Source: CAWELS01 sp964468205
GTDB lineage: Bacteria > Acidobacteriota > Terriglobia > Bryobacterales > Bryobacteraceae
Reading direction: 5' to 3'
NCBI GenBank assembly: GCA_964468205.1
Contig: CAYXVG010000041.1
Coordinates: 4,044-68,043 of the forward strand
DNA: 64,000 nucleotides
Below, one piece after another: positions 43,901 through 50,540 of the stretch. Under the pieces are notes generated by a model, which saw only the letters and a program-made list of their open reading frames with translations, searched no databases and was not told the origin of the DNA. A program made the translations under genes and the position numbers. Numbering within the stretch: the first letter of the stretch is position 1; the number at the start of each line of letters is the position of its first letter.

Positions 43901-44731
43901 TTTGGACGGCAACTGGATACCACCGTCTCAGGATACGGCAGCCGCGAGATCCGCGAAACCTTTATTACCGACCGGACCGGCTTCTCGGTCGTTCAGCAGA
44001 TCCGGCGGTGGAGGTCAAACGTCTTCTCTTACGGCTACCGGTTCGAGCGCACCGACACATTTGACAAAGACCCGGACTCGATCTTCCAGGTTCTGCCCTT
44101 CAATGTCGCCCCTCTGCAGTTCAGTTGGAACCGCGAAACCCGCGACGAGTACCTGAACGCCACTCGCGGCTCCTTCATGTCCGGCGGCTTCGAATGGGCG
44201 CCGTCGTACCTTGGCTCCGACGTTCAGTTCGTCAAGTACCTCGGACAGTACTTCAAGTACTTCCCCCTCAGTGATCCAGTCGAGGTGCCTTTTGGCGGTC
44301 CGCCCCGCTCCCGCTGGGTCTATGCCGTCGGCGTTCGCGCCGGCCTCGGCAAGGGCCTCGGCGGCCAGGACCTGATTAACACCGAGCGGTTCTTCGCCGG
44401 CGGCAGCACCACGCTCCGAGGCTTCGAAAAAGACGCAGTGGGGCCCCAGGATTTCTTCGGCCCCACCGGCGGGGACGCCACCTTCATCACCAACAACGAA
44501 ATCCGTTTCCCCATCTACCGCTGGCTAGAGGGCGTCGGCTTCCTCGACATGGGCAACGTCTATCGCTCGGTCTCCGACTTCAACCCCACCGACCTGCGCT
44601 ACTCATCGGGCGCCGGCGTACGCATCCGCACACCCTTCGTCCTCATCCGCTTCGACTACGGTTTCATCCTTGACCGCAAACCCGGCGAACCCGTCGGCGG
44701 CTTCCACTTCAGCATCGGTCAGGCTTTCTAG
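37991..44731 (+). CDS. Single-chain TamB-Omp85 fusion spanning both membranes
   Basis: A 2246-residue protein that joins two proteins normally made separately. Residues 4-20 form an inner-membrane anchor (ILASIAGLLIVLLLAML). About 30-1150 are AsmA/TamB-like repeats of short beta strands, and about 1150-1500 match the TamB C-terminal (DUF490) domain, with GKIKILDGSYREPLEI and LTVGQDITNDLRFVYSMNL. Five POTRA-like units follow: about 1515-1595, 1596-1670, 1671-1752, 1753-1835 and 1836-1915. Residues 1916-2246 are an Omp85 barrel with the lid-loop LRGF (2142-2145) and a terminal Phe (SIGQAF). The frame is open throughout and starts at GTG 37991. It should bridge the periplasm as one chain, carrying lipid or helping insert outer-membrane proteins. 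Five POTRA units resemble BamA more than TamA, which has three. A TPR gene precedes it and a stem-loop follows. Confidence 0.9.
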   Translation: MKLILASIAGLLIVLLLAMLHTRPARERVLRLAQQELEARQNIELGADTIDYNLLALSAQLTNVSLRVKAAGNPPPFLQADSIAVNFDITRLPFGAITIKEAAARGLELHIVQGPGEETNLPSGEKEEQPEEEETEGPGLQFIVEQLRIPGASVRYENRGQEAVLELPAWDLSIDGDADSLVHRLRFETTRAGSLDIAGAGAPLNHVRLAVNLDPQGAAIDEALVETGGSRVEVSGNVTNWDDLALGLSAQISVDLEEAGRLADLDPLPSGSLNASVKVSGRADSPQVETSLSGDGLQWRSIRNVQLAAELGWDSGSEQLTVNGLDIQSNAGSITADARLALAEQGGESRLNARLRSIDLAALGRELDWPVLIASRLNSSVDANWPGVEWKSASGKANGSLVATIEEPAADRLPVTGRFSASGSAGDLALNISELSTLGSRWSGSVSLAEFERLGGALEAGIDTAVLNPQLAAFLGGERDWPETAGTVQLSVALDGTLEQPAVTTRLSAPNLEVGELDGVNVALNGLYTPDAFTLDDLSVAWRGQELTASGSAGLSESNPNLALEASLDSWNIESVLAGLEIDIPASGAFSAEASISGTRAAPAAALSLNAENLAAYGEEFGRFTAAARYQGGIAELESARLDTPDGGRLDVSGRYDTDAKTYQADLRGDNVKLDTLTLPGETPFSGTLSLSASGSGSVDEPRLEVKLDAEELSLAGRAVGALSLESSLDGDTNTAQFRAPGLAVRAAATTRLNDPYDTEFTFEARNTDISALAIEGPRGKPIAGRITAAVEGAAPLSDFLAGRINATVEKLSLETAGSELHTASPLRARLENRVLHLDSVSLATGESTVSASGSLPIKDPSGDREVRVTGDLKIADILAFADTPEDLDLSGEIQLGGSIAGSLNEPLPKLEVSLTGGNLNHASLNEPLSDIEAALAYDAGLLRVEDFRATLGSASLEASGVAPLSEDQRGEPARIEARLNEFSLGSLADVPEQLTGTVSLRVSAETPDLAHLESLRAEAVFEKLQVAASGLNLEQPEPSRIQVRSGIATIENLALAGPETDFSVTGQASLLEDGEINVSLDGALDAAIVSLFAEDIQAAGPVRLELSATGKTRSPDVAGFLELKEGQIAAAGQDVTAENLDVRLDFTPEMLTISRFSGMLNGGPMSASGQIPLKEERREDLRLGLALRNGFFNIPDGLQTQVWATLMLQPADDEFELGGKIKILDGSYREPLEIQGQFIDFLSRPSFEMPPERSELLEKLNFNIEVETHNPVVVDNNLMELSLESDLRITGNYYQPGMTGRLTLQEGGKLHLNERRYFIERGVVTFVNERSIEPDLDILARTDAANYEITLRLSGGADDYSATFTSDPPLPEPDIISVLLTGRTLDQSRGAELNIATEQALSYVSGRAASRISRAAEKGLGFTSVRIQPELVARDSDPGARLTVGQDITNDLRFVYSMNLVDPADQIQILEYDFFKGFLGRGTRQDDNTVRFDVEHGLQWGGPPLEEEDTAAAQKDLRIGEIRLMGDPALPESEIRGKLKLESGDEYSFFESQNRIEKLRDYYRKQDYLEATVRARREIQAETVDIEVEIAAGPRVEFVFEGFDAPGELRKRVRRLWQDGFIESQRLRESREAVEVRLFRENYLKPSIEIDVSEPSPDRKRVLFDVDAGIKYGDVEIVFPGAEAIDEDELLALVNEVDRRDKLRDEPGEITKMLEEYYRQQGFLAAEVAEPEFEYDDANRSARIVVAVKEGAAFNVGEIAFEGNEGFNRERLLETAFLKSGAEYSKEWMDTWLSRLEELYWTNGYNDLQIEYALTERDDATVDLNFRFQEGRQGVVETVDVDGAYNTSEKLARGQVKLSSGDVLNYRETIDSRRDLYQLGAYSLVDLEPQRLTPDEMTGKLPIRLRVSLRERKPFSVRYGLSYDSERGPGFITDLALRNKLGAARVLGGRIRYDSEFREARGFFTQPVLFGRQLDTTVSGYGSREIRETFITDRTGFSVVQQIRRWRSNVFSYGYRFERTDTFDKDPDSIFQVLPFNVAPLQFSWNRETRDEYLNATRGSFMSGGFEWAPSYLGSDVQFVKYLGQYFKYFPLSDPVEVPFGGPPRSRWVYAVGVRAGLGKGLGGQDLINTERFFAGGSTTLRGFEKDAVGPQDFFGPTGGDATFITNNEIRFPIYRWLEGVGFLDMGNVYRSVSDFNPTDLRYSSGAGVRIRTPFVLIRFDYGFILDRKPGEPVGGFHFSIGQAF

Positions 44732-44768
44732 CGCTGGTGGAACTGTAGTATCGCGTTCCGCCAGCGCT
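44730..44768. terminator. Stem-loop after the fusion gene
   Basis: AGCGCTGGTGG (44730-44740) pairs with CCGCCAGCGCT (44758-44768), 11 pairs with one G-T, around a 17-base loop. It begins within the stop codon and lies between convergent genes. There is no U-run, so it may be a transcript-end stabiliser more than a strict intrinsic terminator. Confidence 0.5.
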
Positions 44769-44794
44769 CCCCTTCCGGCCGGGCCCCCCTTTGC

Positions 44795-45454
44795 TTACTG
44801 CTCTCGCAAGCAGAGGTAGAAGTCCTTCACGTCGTAGTCCTTGCCTTTGTGCGAGAGGCGCTCAGCGACATCGTCGACAACCTTGGGCGGCGGCACCACC
44901 ACCTTCTCGCCCGGTACCCAGTTCACCGGAGTGGCACAGGCGTGTGCGTCCACCGTCTGCAGCGCCTTCAGAATGCGAACCACTTCATCAACATTGCGCC
45001 CCGCGTTCAGTGGATAGTAAATAATCGCGCGGATCACGCGCTTCGGGTCGATCACGAACACCGCCCGCACCGTCACGGTCGCGCTTTCTCCCGGATGAAT
45101 CATGCCGTAGAGTTGCGCCACCCTTGTGTCAAGGTCCGCGATAATCGGATACGGCAGCTCGACACCCATCGTCGTCACCAGGTTCTGCCGCCAAGCCAGG
45201 TGCGAGTGAATGCTGTCAATGCTGAGGCCGATCAGCTTGGTGTTCAGCCCCGCAAACTCGTCGGCCCGCCGGGCGAACTCGCATAGCTCAGTCGAGCAAA
45301 CCGGCGTGAAATCAGCCGGATGCGAGAACAGCACCACCCAGCTACCACCCTGCCACTCACTAAACTTCATCGCCGGCGAATGCGTGGTTACCGCAGTGAA
45401 ATCCGGTGCGGGATCGCCGATTCGCGGCATGCTTCCCCTTGCGTCGTCAGACAT
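44795..45454 (-). CDS. Peroxiredoxin of the Prx6/1-Cys family
   Basis: A 219-residue cytosolic thiol peroxidase. The peroxidatic cysteine lies in HPADFTPVCSTELCEF (Cys53), with the conserved Arg in later RAVFVIDP. The C-terminal Prx6 domain is complete (YPLNAGRNVDEVVRILKALQTVD... PVNWVPGEKVVVPP). Extra cysteines in DAHACATP and FYLCLREQ resemble the archaeal-type enzymes, in which C-terminal cysteines resolve the sulfenate. The start is set at 45454 because GGAGG (minus strand, around 45463-45467) lies 8 bases before it, against 2 for the ATG at 45460. Confidence 0.93.
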   Translation of the reverse strand: MSDDARGSMPRIGDPAPDFTAVTTHSPAMKFSEWQGGSWVVLFSHPADFTPVCSTELCEFARRADEFAGLNTKLIGLSIDSIHSHLAWRQNLVTTMGVELPYPIIADLDTRVAQLYGMIHPGESATVTVRAVFVIDPKRVIRAIIYYPLNAGRNVDEVVRILKALQTVDAHACATPVNWVPGEKVVVPPPKVVDDVAERLSHKGKDYDVKDFYLCLREQ

Positions 45455-45480
45455 CGTCATTTCCTCCCTTTTTAGTCTAG

Positions 45481-45494
45481 TTCTCTATTGAGAA
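45481..45494. promoter_or_regulatory. Inverted repeat upstream of peroxiredoxin gene
   Basis: TTCTC-TATT-GAGAA lies 27 bases before the peroxiredoxin start, in an AT-rich stretch that stands out from the GC-rich surroundings. Place and form suit an operator for a peroxide- or metal-responsive repressor, but the arms are short. Confidence 0.35.
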
Positions 45495-45624
45495 TACCCA
45501 GTTTTCTTCATTTCAAGATTGCCACATTGGTTGGCCAATGGCAATGCCGGAGCCGCCAAATGACCTCACTCGGCAAGACTCTCTCGTCTCGTCCGCCCGG
45601 TGAATACGGGGAACCCTTCATGAT

Positions 45625-47454
45625 TTACCCCAACTCCCGGTCCAGGTTGAACGCCGCGCTGATCAGCGCGAGATGCGTGAACGCTTGCGGGAAGTTGCCC
45701 AAAGCCTCGCCGCTATGACCGGTCTCCTCGGCGTAAAGGCCGAGATGGTTGGCGTATCCGAGCATTCGCTCGAAGATCAGCCGGGCATGATCGAGCTTCG
45801 CCCGGTCGCTCCGGCCTGCCCGCGTCAAGGCCTCCACCAGCCAGAACGTACAAATATTGAATGTGCCCTCGTGCCCCGAGAGTCCGTCACTGTTGTGAGT
45901 GAGGTTGTATCGGTACACCAGACTGTTCGCCACCAGCCCGCCATGTTCCGGCGAACAGTTGACCGCCTTGAGCGTTTGCAACATGCGCGGATCCGTTGGA
46001 GAAAGAAAGAACACGAGCGGCATGATCAGGTTCGCTGCGTCGAGGCTTTCGCTCCCATAGTGCTGCACGAACGCCTCGCGCTCGGAACTCCAGCCCTTCT
46101 CATGAATCTCTTCATAGATCTCGTCCCGCACCTGCAGCCACCGGACCCGGTCGGCCGGGAAGGATCGCTTCTCCGCCAGCCGGAGCGCTCGGTCCAACGC
46201 CACCCAGCACATCAGCTTTGAGTAGACGAAGTGCTGTTTGCCGCTGCGCACTTCCCAGATCCCTTCGTCTTCCCGTTGCCAGTTGTCACAGACCCAGTTG
46301 ATGAGCCTGCGCAGTGAAATCCACAACTGATAGGAAATCGGCTCGCCGTACTTGTTGTACAGATACACCGAGTCCATCAATTCGCCGTAGATATCGAGTT
46401 GGAGCTGATCATAAGCCGCATTGCCCACGCGCACCGGCGCGGATCCGCGGTAGCCTTCCAGATGAGCGAGATTCTCTTCCGTCAGCTCATGACGGCCGTC
46501 GATGCCGTACATGATCTGTAGCGACCCGTCCGGCGCCAACTCGCCGCAGCGCGCCTCCAACCACCCCATGAAGCCGGCGGCCTCTTCGGTGAATCCGATT
46601 CGCAGCAAGCCGTACAGGGTAAAGGCCGCGTCGCGAATCCATGTATACCGGTAATCCCAGTTGCGCTGCCCGCCGATCTCCTCGGGCAGGCTGCACGTGG
46701 GCGCGGCCACGATTGCGCCGCTTGGCTCGTACGTCAGCAGCTTCAGGACAAGCGCGGAGCGATAGACCATCTCGCGCCACCGGCCGGCGTAAGTGCACTG
46801 CGAAAGCCACCCCCGCCAGTAGTTCACTGTACTCTCGAAGGACTCCTGCGCCTGACCGGATGTCAGCGGTGGCTCGCACGGCTCTCCCGGTTCCAGGTGA
46901 TAAAGTACGAAACTCGCCGTCTCGCCCTCTTCGAGATGAAACTCGGATACCAGGCCCTGGCCGTCGCGCTCAAACGCCACGCCGGTCGCCAAGCCCATCG
47001 TGCATCCCGTGTGGCGAAAGGTCGCCCTTCCGTCGTCGATCTCGATCTCGTGATCGTCGCGGCCATAGTTGAATGCCGGCCGGCATTCCATCCGCAGCGC
47101 CATCGACCCGCGCACCATGTTCACCAGCCGGATGATGGTTCCGCCGCGGTGGGTCTTCCCGTCCCGGCCCAGCGGCATGAAGTCAAGCACCTCCGCCACG
47201 CCGTCGGATGACAGGAAGCGCGTTACCAGCACGTTGGTCTCGGGCCAATAGAACTGCTTGTAGGTGATACCATCCGGCGCCGATGGCCGCACCAAAAAAT
47301 GCCCGCCCCTCTTGTTATCCAGGAGAGCGGCGAAAACGCTGGGAGAATCGAAGCGCGGCGCGCAGAGCCAGTCGATGCTGCCCTGCAAGCTGACGAGGGC
47401 GACCGTCCGTAAGTCGCCAATGACGCCATAATTTTCAATTGGTTGGTAACTCAT
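45625..47454 (-). CDS. Glycoside hydrolase family 15 enzyme (glucoamylase/trehalase-like)
   Basis: A 609-residue cytosolic-type GH15 protein without a signal peptide. The N-terminal beta-sandwich starts YQPIENYGVIGDLRTVALVSLQGSIDWLCAPRFDSPSVFAALLD. The (alpha/alpha)6 barrel holds GGQRNWDYRYTWIRDAAFTLYGLLRIGF, YRGSAPVRVGNAAYDQLQLDIYGELMD and the C-terminal GHEGTFNICTFWLVEALTRAGR, where the conserved glutamates are expected to act. Members hydrolyse alpha-glucans or trehalose. The same layout is shared by both, so the substrate is open. Downstream is the peroxiredoxin gene on the same strand, 164 bases away. Confidence 0.92.
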   Translation of the reverse strand: MSYQPIENYGVIGDLRTVALVSLQGSIDWLCAPRFDSPSVFAALLDNKRGGHFLVRPSAPDGITYKQFYWPETNVLVTRFLSSDGVAEVLDFMPLGRDGKTHRGGTIIRLVNMVRGSMALRMECRPAFNYGRDDHEIEIDDGRATFRHTGCTMGLATGVAFERDGQGLVSEFHLEEGETASFVLYHLEPGEPCEPPLTSGQAQESFESTVNYWRGWLSQCTYAGRWREMVYRSALVLKLLTYEPSGAIVAAPTCSLPEEIGGQRNWDYRYTWIRDAAFTLYGLLRIGFTEEAAGFMGWLEARCGELAPDGSLQIMYGIDGRHELTEENLAHLEGYRGSAPVRVGNAAYDQLQLDIYGELMDSVYLYNKYGEPISYQLWISLRRLINWVCDNWQREDEGIWEVRSGKQHFVYSKLMCWVALDRALRLAEKRSFPADRVRWLQVRDEIYEEIHEKGWSSEREAFVQHYGSESLDAANLIMPLVFFLSPTDPRMLQTLKAVNCSPEHGGLVANSLVYRYNLTHNSDGLSGHEGTFNICTFWLVEALTRAGRSDRAKLDHARLIFERMLGYANHLGLYAEETGHSGEALGNFPQAFTHLALISAAFNLDRELG

Positions 47455-47646
47455 CTGCCCCCTGTCTGCCCAAACTCCAGAAGACTATGGTAGCAGCACC
47501 CCCTCTTGCGTCCGCTGATCGCGCCACGTTGCCCCGGTTCCACCAGTGGGCCAAACACGACTTGCACACACCTTACGCGCCGCATCTTCTCTCGGACGAT
47601 GGCGCACCTCTTCGGCGCGCCCTCGTCTGTTCGTGCCGGCTCCCCT

Positions 47647-47964
47647 TTACGGAGCGACGTGCTGCACCGAAGCGATCGTCAGTGTGTCTCCCTCGAGTTC
47701 CCCGGTCACTTTCACCTGGTGCCCAAGATGGTCCATTACCGTGTCTGGGTTGGCGATCTTGACGACCTTGTCACCTTCGGTCACGAAAACCGGCTCCAGG
47801 CCGCCCTTCACGCAAGCCTTCACGCAGGCGATGGACTTCTCGGAATGATCGTTGTGCGCGGCGCCACACTTGGAATCCGAAATATGTCCGGTCCACTCTC
47901 CGGCCGCCGCCGTCAATGCAAACACCAACACGCCCAGAAACAAAACTATCGTTGCGACTTTCAT
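47647..47964 (-). CDS. Small secreted protein of the acidobacterial 'ISDSKCG' type
   Basis: A 105-residue protein with a signal peptide (VATIVLFLGVLVFALTAAAG). The mature part has WTGHISDSKCGAAH, CVKACVKGGLEPVFVTEGDKVVKIAN and HLGHQVKVTGELEGDTLTIASVQ. I recall many near-identical small proteins in Acidobacteriota, all without known function. Three Cys and several His could bind a metal or heme; the C-terminal half reads like a small OB-type barrel. The ATG at 47964 is chosen for the signal peptide; a longer frame upstream is not credible. The stretch 47455-47646 between it and GH15 holds nothing I can identify. Confidence 0.8.
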   Translation of the reverse strand: MKVATIVLFLGVLVFALTAAAGEWTGHISDSKCGAAHNDHSEKSIACVKACVKGGLEPVFVTEGDKVVKIANPDTVMDHLGHQVKVTGELEGDTLTIASVQHVAP

Positions 47965-48122
47965 GTTGCCTCCTCTGAGCCCGAACTCGCCGCCCGCAAC
48001 TCCCAGTCGCGGGCTGTCTGCGGCTCGTTGCCCTATGCAGTAAGTATAACTTGCCCCGCCGAAGTCGAACCGGTAAACTTTGGCCGCCCCAACGCGCCGC
48101 AAACATCTTCGGTTCGGTATGC

Positions 48123-48128
48123 TATACT
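48123..48128 (+). promoter_or_regulatory. Probable -10 box for rpmB-rpmG
   Basis: TATACT at 48123-48128 lies about 55 bases before the rpmB ATG. No good -35 hexamer is found 16-18 bases upstream, so only the -10 element is claimed. Confidence 0.4.
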
Positions 48129-48184
48129 TTCGTGAGGGAAGCCTCCCACCGACGCCACCTTTGTGTTGAGCTATTGGAGTTAGT

Positions 48185-48421
48185 ATGTCTCAGGTCTGCC
48201 AAGTAACGGGAAAACGGCCAGTTTCCGGCCACAAGGTTTCCCATGCACACAACAAAACCAAGCGGTTTTTTAAGCCTAACATTCATACGAAGCGCTTCTG
48301 GTTGCCCTCGGAAAACCGCTGGATCAAACTGAAAGTCAGCGCGAAGGGAATCAAAATTATTACCAAGCGCGGTATCGACGCGGTGGTTGCGGACATGCGC
48401 AAGAACGGAGTAAAGGTCTGA
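48185..48421 (+). CDS. rpmB: 50S ribosomal protein L28
   Basis: The 78-residue L28 has the family pattern CQVTGKRPVSGHKVSHAHNKTKRFFKPNIHTKRFW and the C-terminal KLKVSAKGIKIITKRGIDAVV. Only the first of the zinc-type Cys pairs is partly kept (a single Cys), so it is the zinc-independent form. GGAG at 48176-48179 precedes the ATG. rpmG starts 2 bases after its stop. Confidence 0.97.
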   Translation: MSQVCQVTGKRPVSGHKVSHAHNKTKRFFKPNIHTKRFWLPSENRWIKLKVSAKGIKIITKRGIDAVVADMRKNGVKV

Positions 48422-48422
48422 T

Positions 48423-48593
48423 ATGGCGAAGACGAAGAAGAACAACATGAAGGTTCGGCTGGTCTCCTCGGCCGGCACCGGCCATTTCTACACCACCACC
48501 AAGAATGCGCGTAATCGCTCCGACAAACTCGAGTTGAAGAAGTACGACCCGACGATTCGCAAGCACGTCCTTTACAAAGAGTCCAAGATCTAA
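48423..48593 (+). CDS. rpmG: 50S ribosomal protein L33
   Basis: The 56-residue product reads MAKTKKNNMKVRLVSSAGTG at the start, then HFYTTTKNARNRSDKLELKK and YDPTIRKHVLYKESKI. It lacks the two CxxC pairs of zinc-binding L33, matching the zinc-free L28 next to it. It starts one base after the rpmB stop (TGATATG) and is followed by a terminator. Confidence 0.96.
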   Translation: MAKTKKNNMKVRLVSSAGTGHFYTTTKNARNRSDKLELKKYDPTIRKHVLYKESKI

Positions 48594-48615
48594 TCCGGCT
48601 TTTCACCGTACGTGG

Positions 48616-48650
48616 AAAGGGCGCCCGCGGTCATCCCTCGGGCGCCTTTT
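48616..48650 (+). terminator. Intrinsic terminator after rpmG
   Basis: AAAGGGCGCCCG (48616-48627) pairs with CGGGCGCCTTTT (48639-48650) around an 11-base loop, ending in four T. The A-rich left arm means it could also work on the reverse strand for the converging glycosyltransferase gene. Confidence 0.85.
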
Positions 48651-48668
48651 CTGTTCGCGCTCCGCACG

Positions 48669-50288
48669 CTACTTCGCTGCCGCGGCCGGCTCGCACACGA
48701 ACAGCCGCACCGCCATGTTGTGATAGCTCGCCGGCTCTTCTTCCCTGCAGCCCGCTTCGCGAAGGATCTCGCCCGTCAGTTGCGGGTAATTCGCGCCCGG
48801 GCTTGTCCACTCGATACCCTGGTGGTCCGAATGAAGCACCCAGAGACGGCGACTCGGCAGGGCTCGGCCCATGTCCTCCTGCAACCGCTCTTCACTCGCT
48901 GCCGGAATGGGACCTTCAATCCTCGGGCAACAGGGGAAGCCGACTTCGCCCAACACTGCACCCTCGGGAGTCCAGCCGAACATCCGCGTGTAGAGTTTGA
49001 AACCCTCCACCGCGCTGGCATGGACATAGATCCGGTCAGCAGGCGCCGCATTGTCCCGCAAGTGGGCCACCGCTCCCTGCACATCCTCGGCCACCAGCGG
49101 GCTCCTACGGCTGTGAACGCCCGCAACCAGAACGCCGAACAGCAATACCCAAAAGCCGATCCGCAGCGGCTTCTTCAGGCCCTTCCGCAAGCGGCTGAAG
49201 TACTCTTCTTCAATCAGCGCCAACCCGCAGCCGGCCAGCGCCAGTACGCAGGGCAGATAGAGCAGGCTGGTGCGAATTACCAACGGATAGATTCGCAGCA
49301 GCCCAAGTGCGATCGCGGCAAGCACCGTCGCCAAGCTCACCAGCAATAGGAACTCCGCCGGGCCGCGCCGCCAGCCACTCCGCCGGGTTCGCCAGACGAT
49401 CGCCGGCAGAATCACGAGGACCGAAACCACGGCGAAAATCCGCGCGCCCGTGAATTGAATCGCCGGCGCCGGCAGCGGAAGGTGCCACAGCAACACGAAC
49501 ACGCTGCTGTAAGCGTGGGTGGCCCACACCACCGGACCTCCCTCGATCGGAGTTCGCCAGAAACCGTCGAGCAGGGGATTCGAGTTGGGAACCACCAATA
49601 GCCAATATTCGGCGGCGACCGTCACCGCCGCACCCAGCGCCAGCATAAGCCACCGCCCCACGCTTCCCCCTTCGCCGCCCCGCCACCGCCGGAGGAACCA
49701 TGGCGATGAGACAACCAGCGCTGCTGGTAGGAAAACCGCCAGACCGTATGCCAAGGTCAGCCCGGCGGTCACCGCCAGCGCCAGGAGAGCGAATCTCTTT
49801 ACCGACGGCTCGGCGGCGTAAGCCAGCAAGGCGAGCAGCAAAACAGTGGACGCGAAAAGCTCACAGCTATACTGCTTGAGAACGTGAGAGTAGTAGACGG
49901 CGGTCGGCGATACCGCCGCCATCAGGCCCACATACCCCGCCACCAGCCGGCGGTCGGGGAACATGCGCCGCAGAAGATAAAGCATGCCGGCCAGCGCGGT
50001 GCATCCGGCAAGAAACGGGATCAGCTTAAAGACCCAGTTCGCCATCCCCAGCGCTTCAACGATGGCGCGCACGAGCATCAGGAACAGTGGCGGAGTGGTC
50101 TGCAGCCAAGCCTCGTAGTAGAGCATTCCGCGCAACCCGGGCTCGATCACCGAATTCGCCACCCATGCCTCATCCTGCCAAAGACTCAGGTTCAGCCCGC
50201 GAAGCCGCAGCGCAACGCCGACGATCAGGCGGGAAAGCAGCATCAACCGGAATCGCAACGGCTGGGAGGTGGAATCGTTGAGCGGCAC
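48669..50288 (-). CDS. GT-C/GT39-like membrane glycosyltransferase
   Basis: A 539-residue polytopic membrane protein with about 11-12 spans. Near the N-terminus LRGLNLSLWQDEAWVANSVI holds the acidic DE pair expected of GT-C (PMT/ArnT-like) enzymes, and ALLYYEAWLQTTPPLFLMLVRAI-like sequence follows, with the family's TTPPLF. SPTAVYYSHVLKQYSCELFASTVLLL is another typical stretch. The last 130 residues form a soluble C-terminal domain. The acceptor is unknown. It converges on rpmG. The region 50289-50540 upstream holds degenerate repeats. Confidence 0.82.
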   Translation of the reverse strand: MPLNDSTSQPLRFRLMLLSRLIVGVALRLRGLNLSLWQDEAWVANSVIEPGLRGMLYYEAWLQTTPPLFLMLVRAIVEALGMANWVFKLIPFLAGCTALAGMLYLLRRMFPDRRLVAGYVGLMAAVSPTAVYYSHVLKQYSCELFASTVLLLALLAYAAEPSVKRFALLALAVTAGLTLAYGLAVFLPAALVVSSPWFLRRWRGGEGGSVGRWLMLALGAAVTVAAEYWLLVVPNSNPLLDGFWRTPIEGGPVVWATHAYSSVFVLLWHLPLPAPAIQFTGARIFAVVSVLVILPAIVWRTRRSGWRRGPAEFLLLVSLATVLAAIALGLLRIYPLVIRTSLLYLPCVLALAGCGLALIEEEYFSRLRKGLKKPLRIGFWVLLFGVLVAGVHSRRSPLVAEDVQGAVAHLRDNAAPADRIYVHASAVEGFKLYTRMFGWTPEGAVLGEVGFPCCPRIEGPIPAASEERLQEDMGRALPSRRLWVLHSDHQGIEWTSPGANYPQLTGEILREAGCREEEPASYHNMAVRLFVCEPAAAAK

Positions 50289-50333
50289 GCGAATCTCTTA
50301 TTATCCACCCCGCCGCCGCCACCGCGGTTCGCC

Positions 50334-50497
50334 CGAATCGGAGACCCCATCCATCTCGCCCACGCCGCCCCTCGCAATCACGCCACCCCGGTCAAACGAC
50401 CCGCCGCAATTCATCCGAATTGGACTCGCTGTCCCACCTGTCCACGCTGTACCGGTCAAACGACCGGCCACGCCGGCCGCGGTTCCTTCGAATTGGA
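50334..50497. repeat. Degenerate direct repeats upstream of the 50541 gene
   Basis: CGAATYGGA occurs at 50334, 50416 and 50489, and CCGGTCAAACGACC at 50388 and 50452. Together they suggest two to three decayed copies of a unit of about 65-80 bases. No gene is seen in 50289-50537. Confidence 0.55.
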
Positions 50498-50540
50498 GTC
50501 CCCGGTCTGCATATAGGATATAGAGGAGGAGGGCATTTTG

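Noticed and set aside
50480..50500. TTCGAATTGG stretch considered as a tRNA T-loop
   Set aside because: No acceptor stem, anticodon arm or second half can be built around it.
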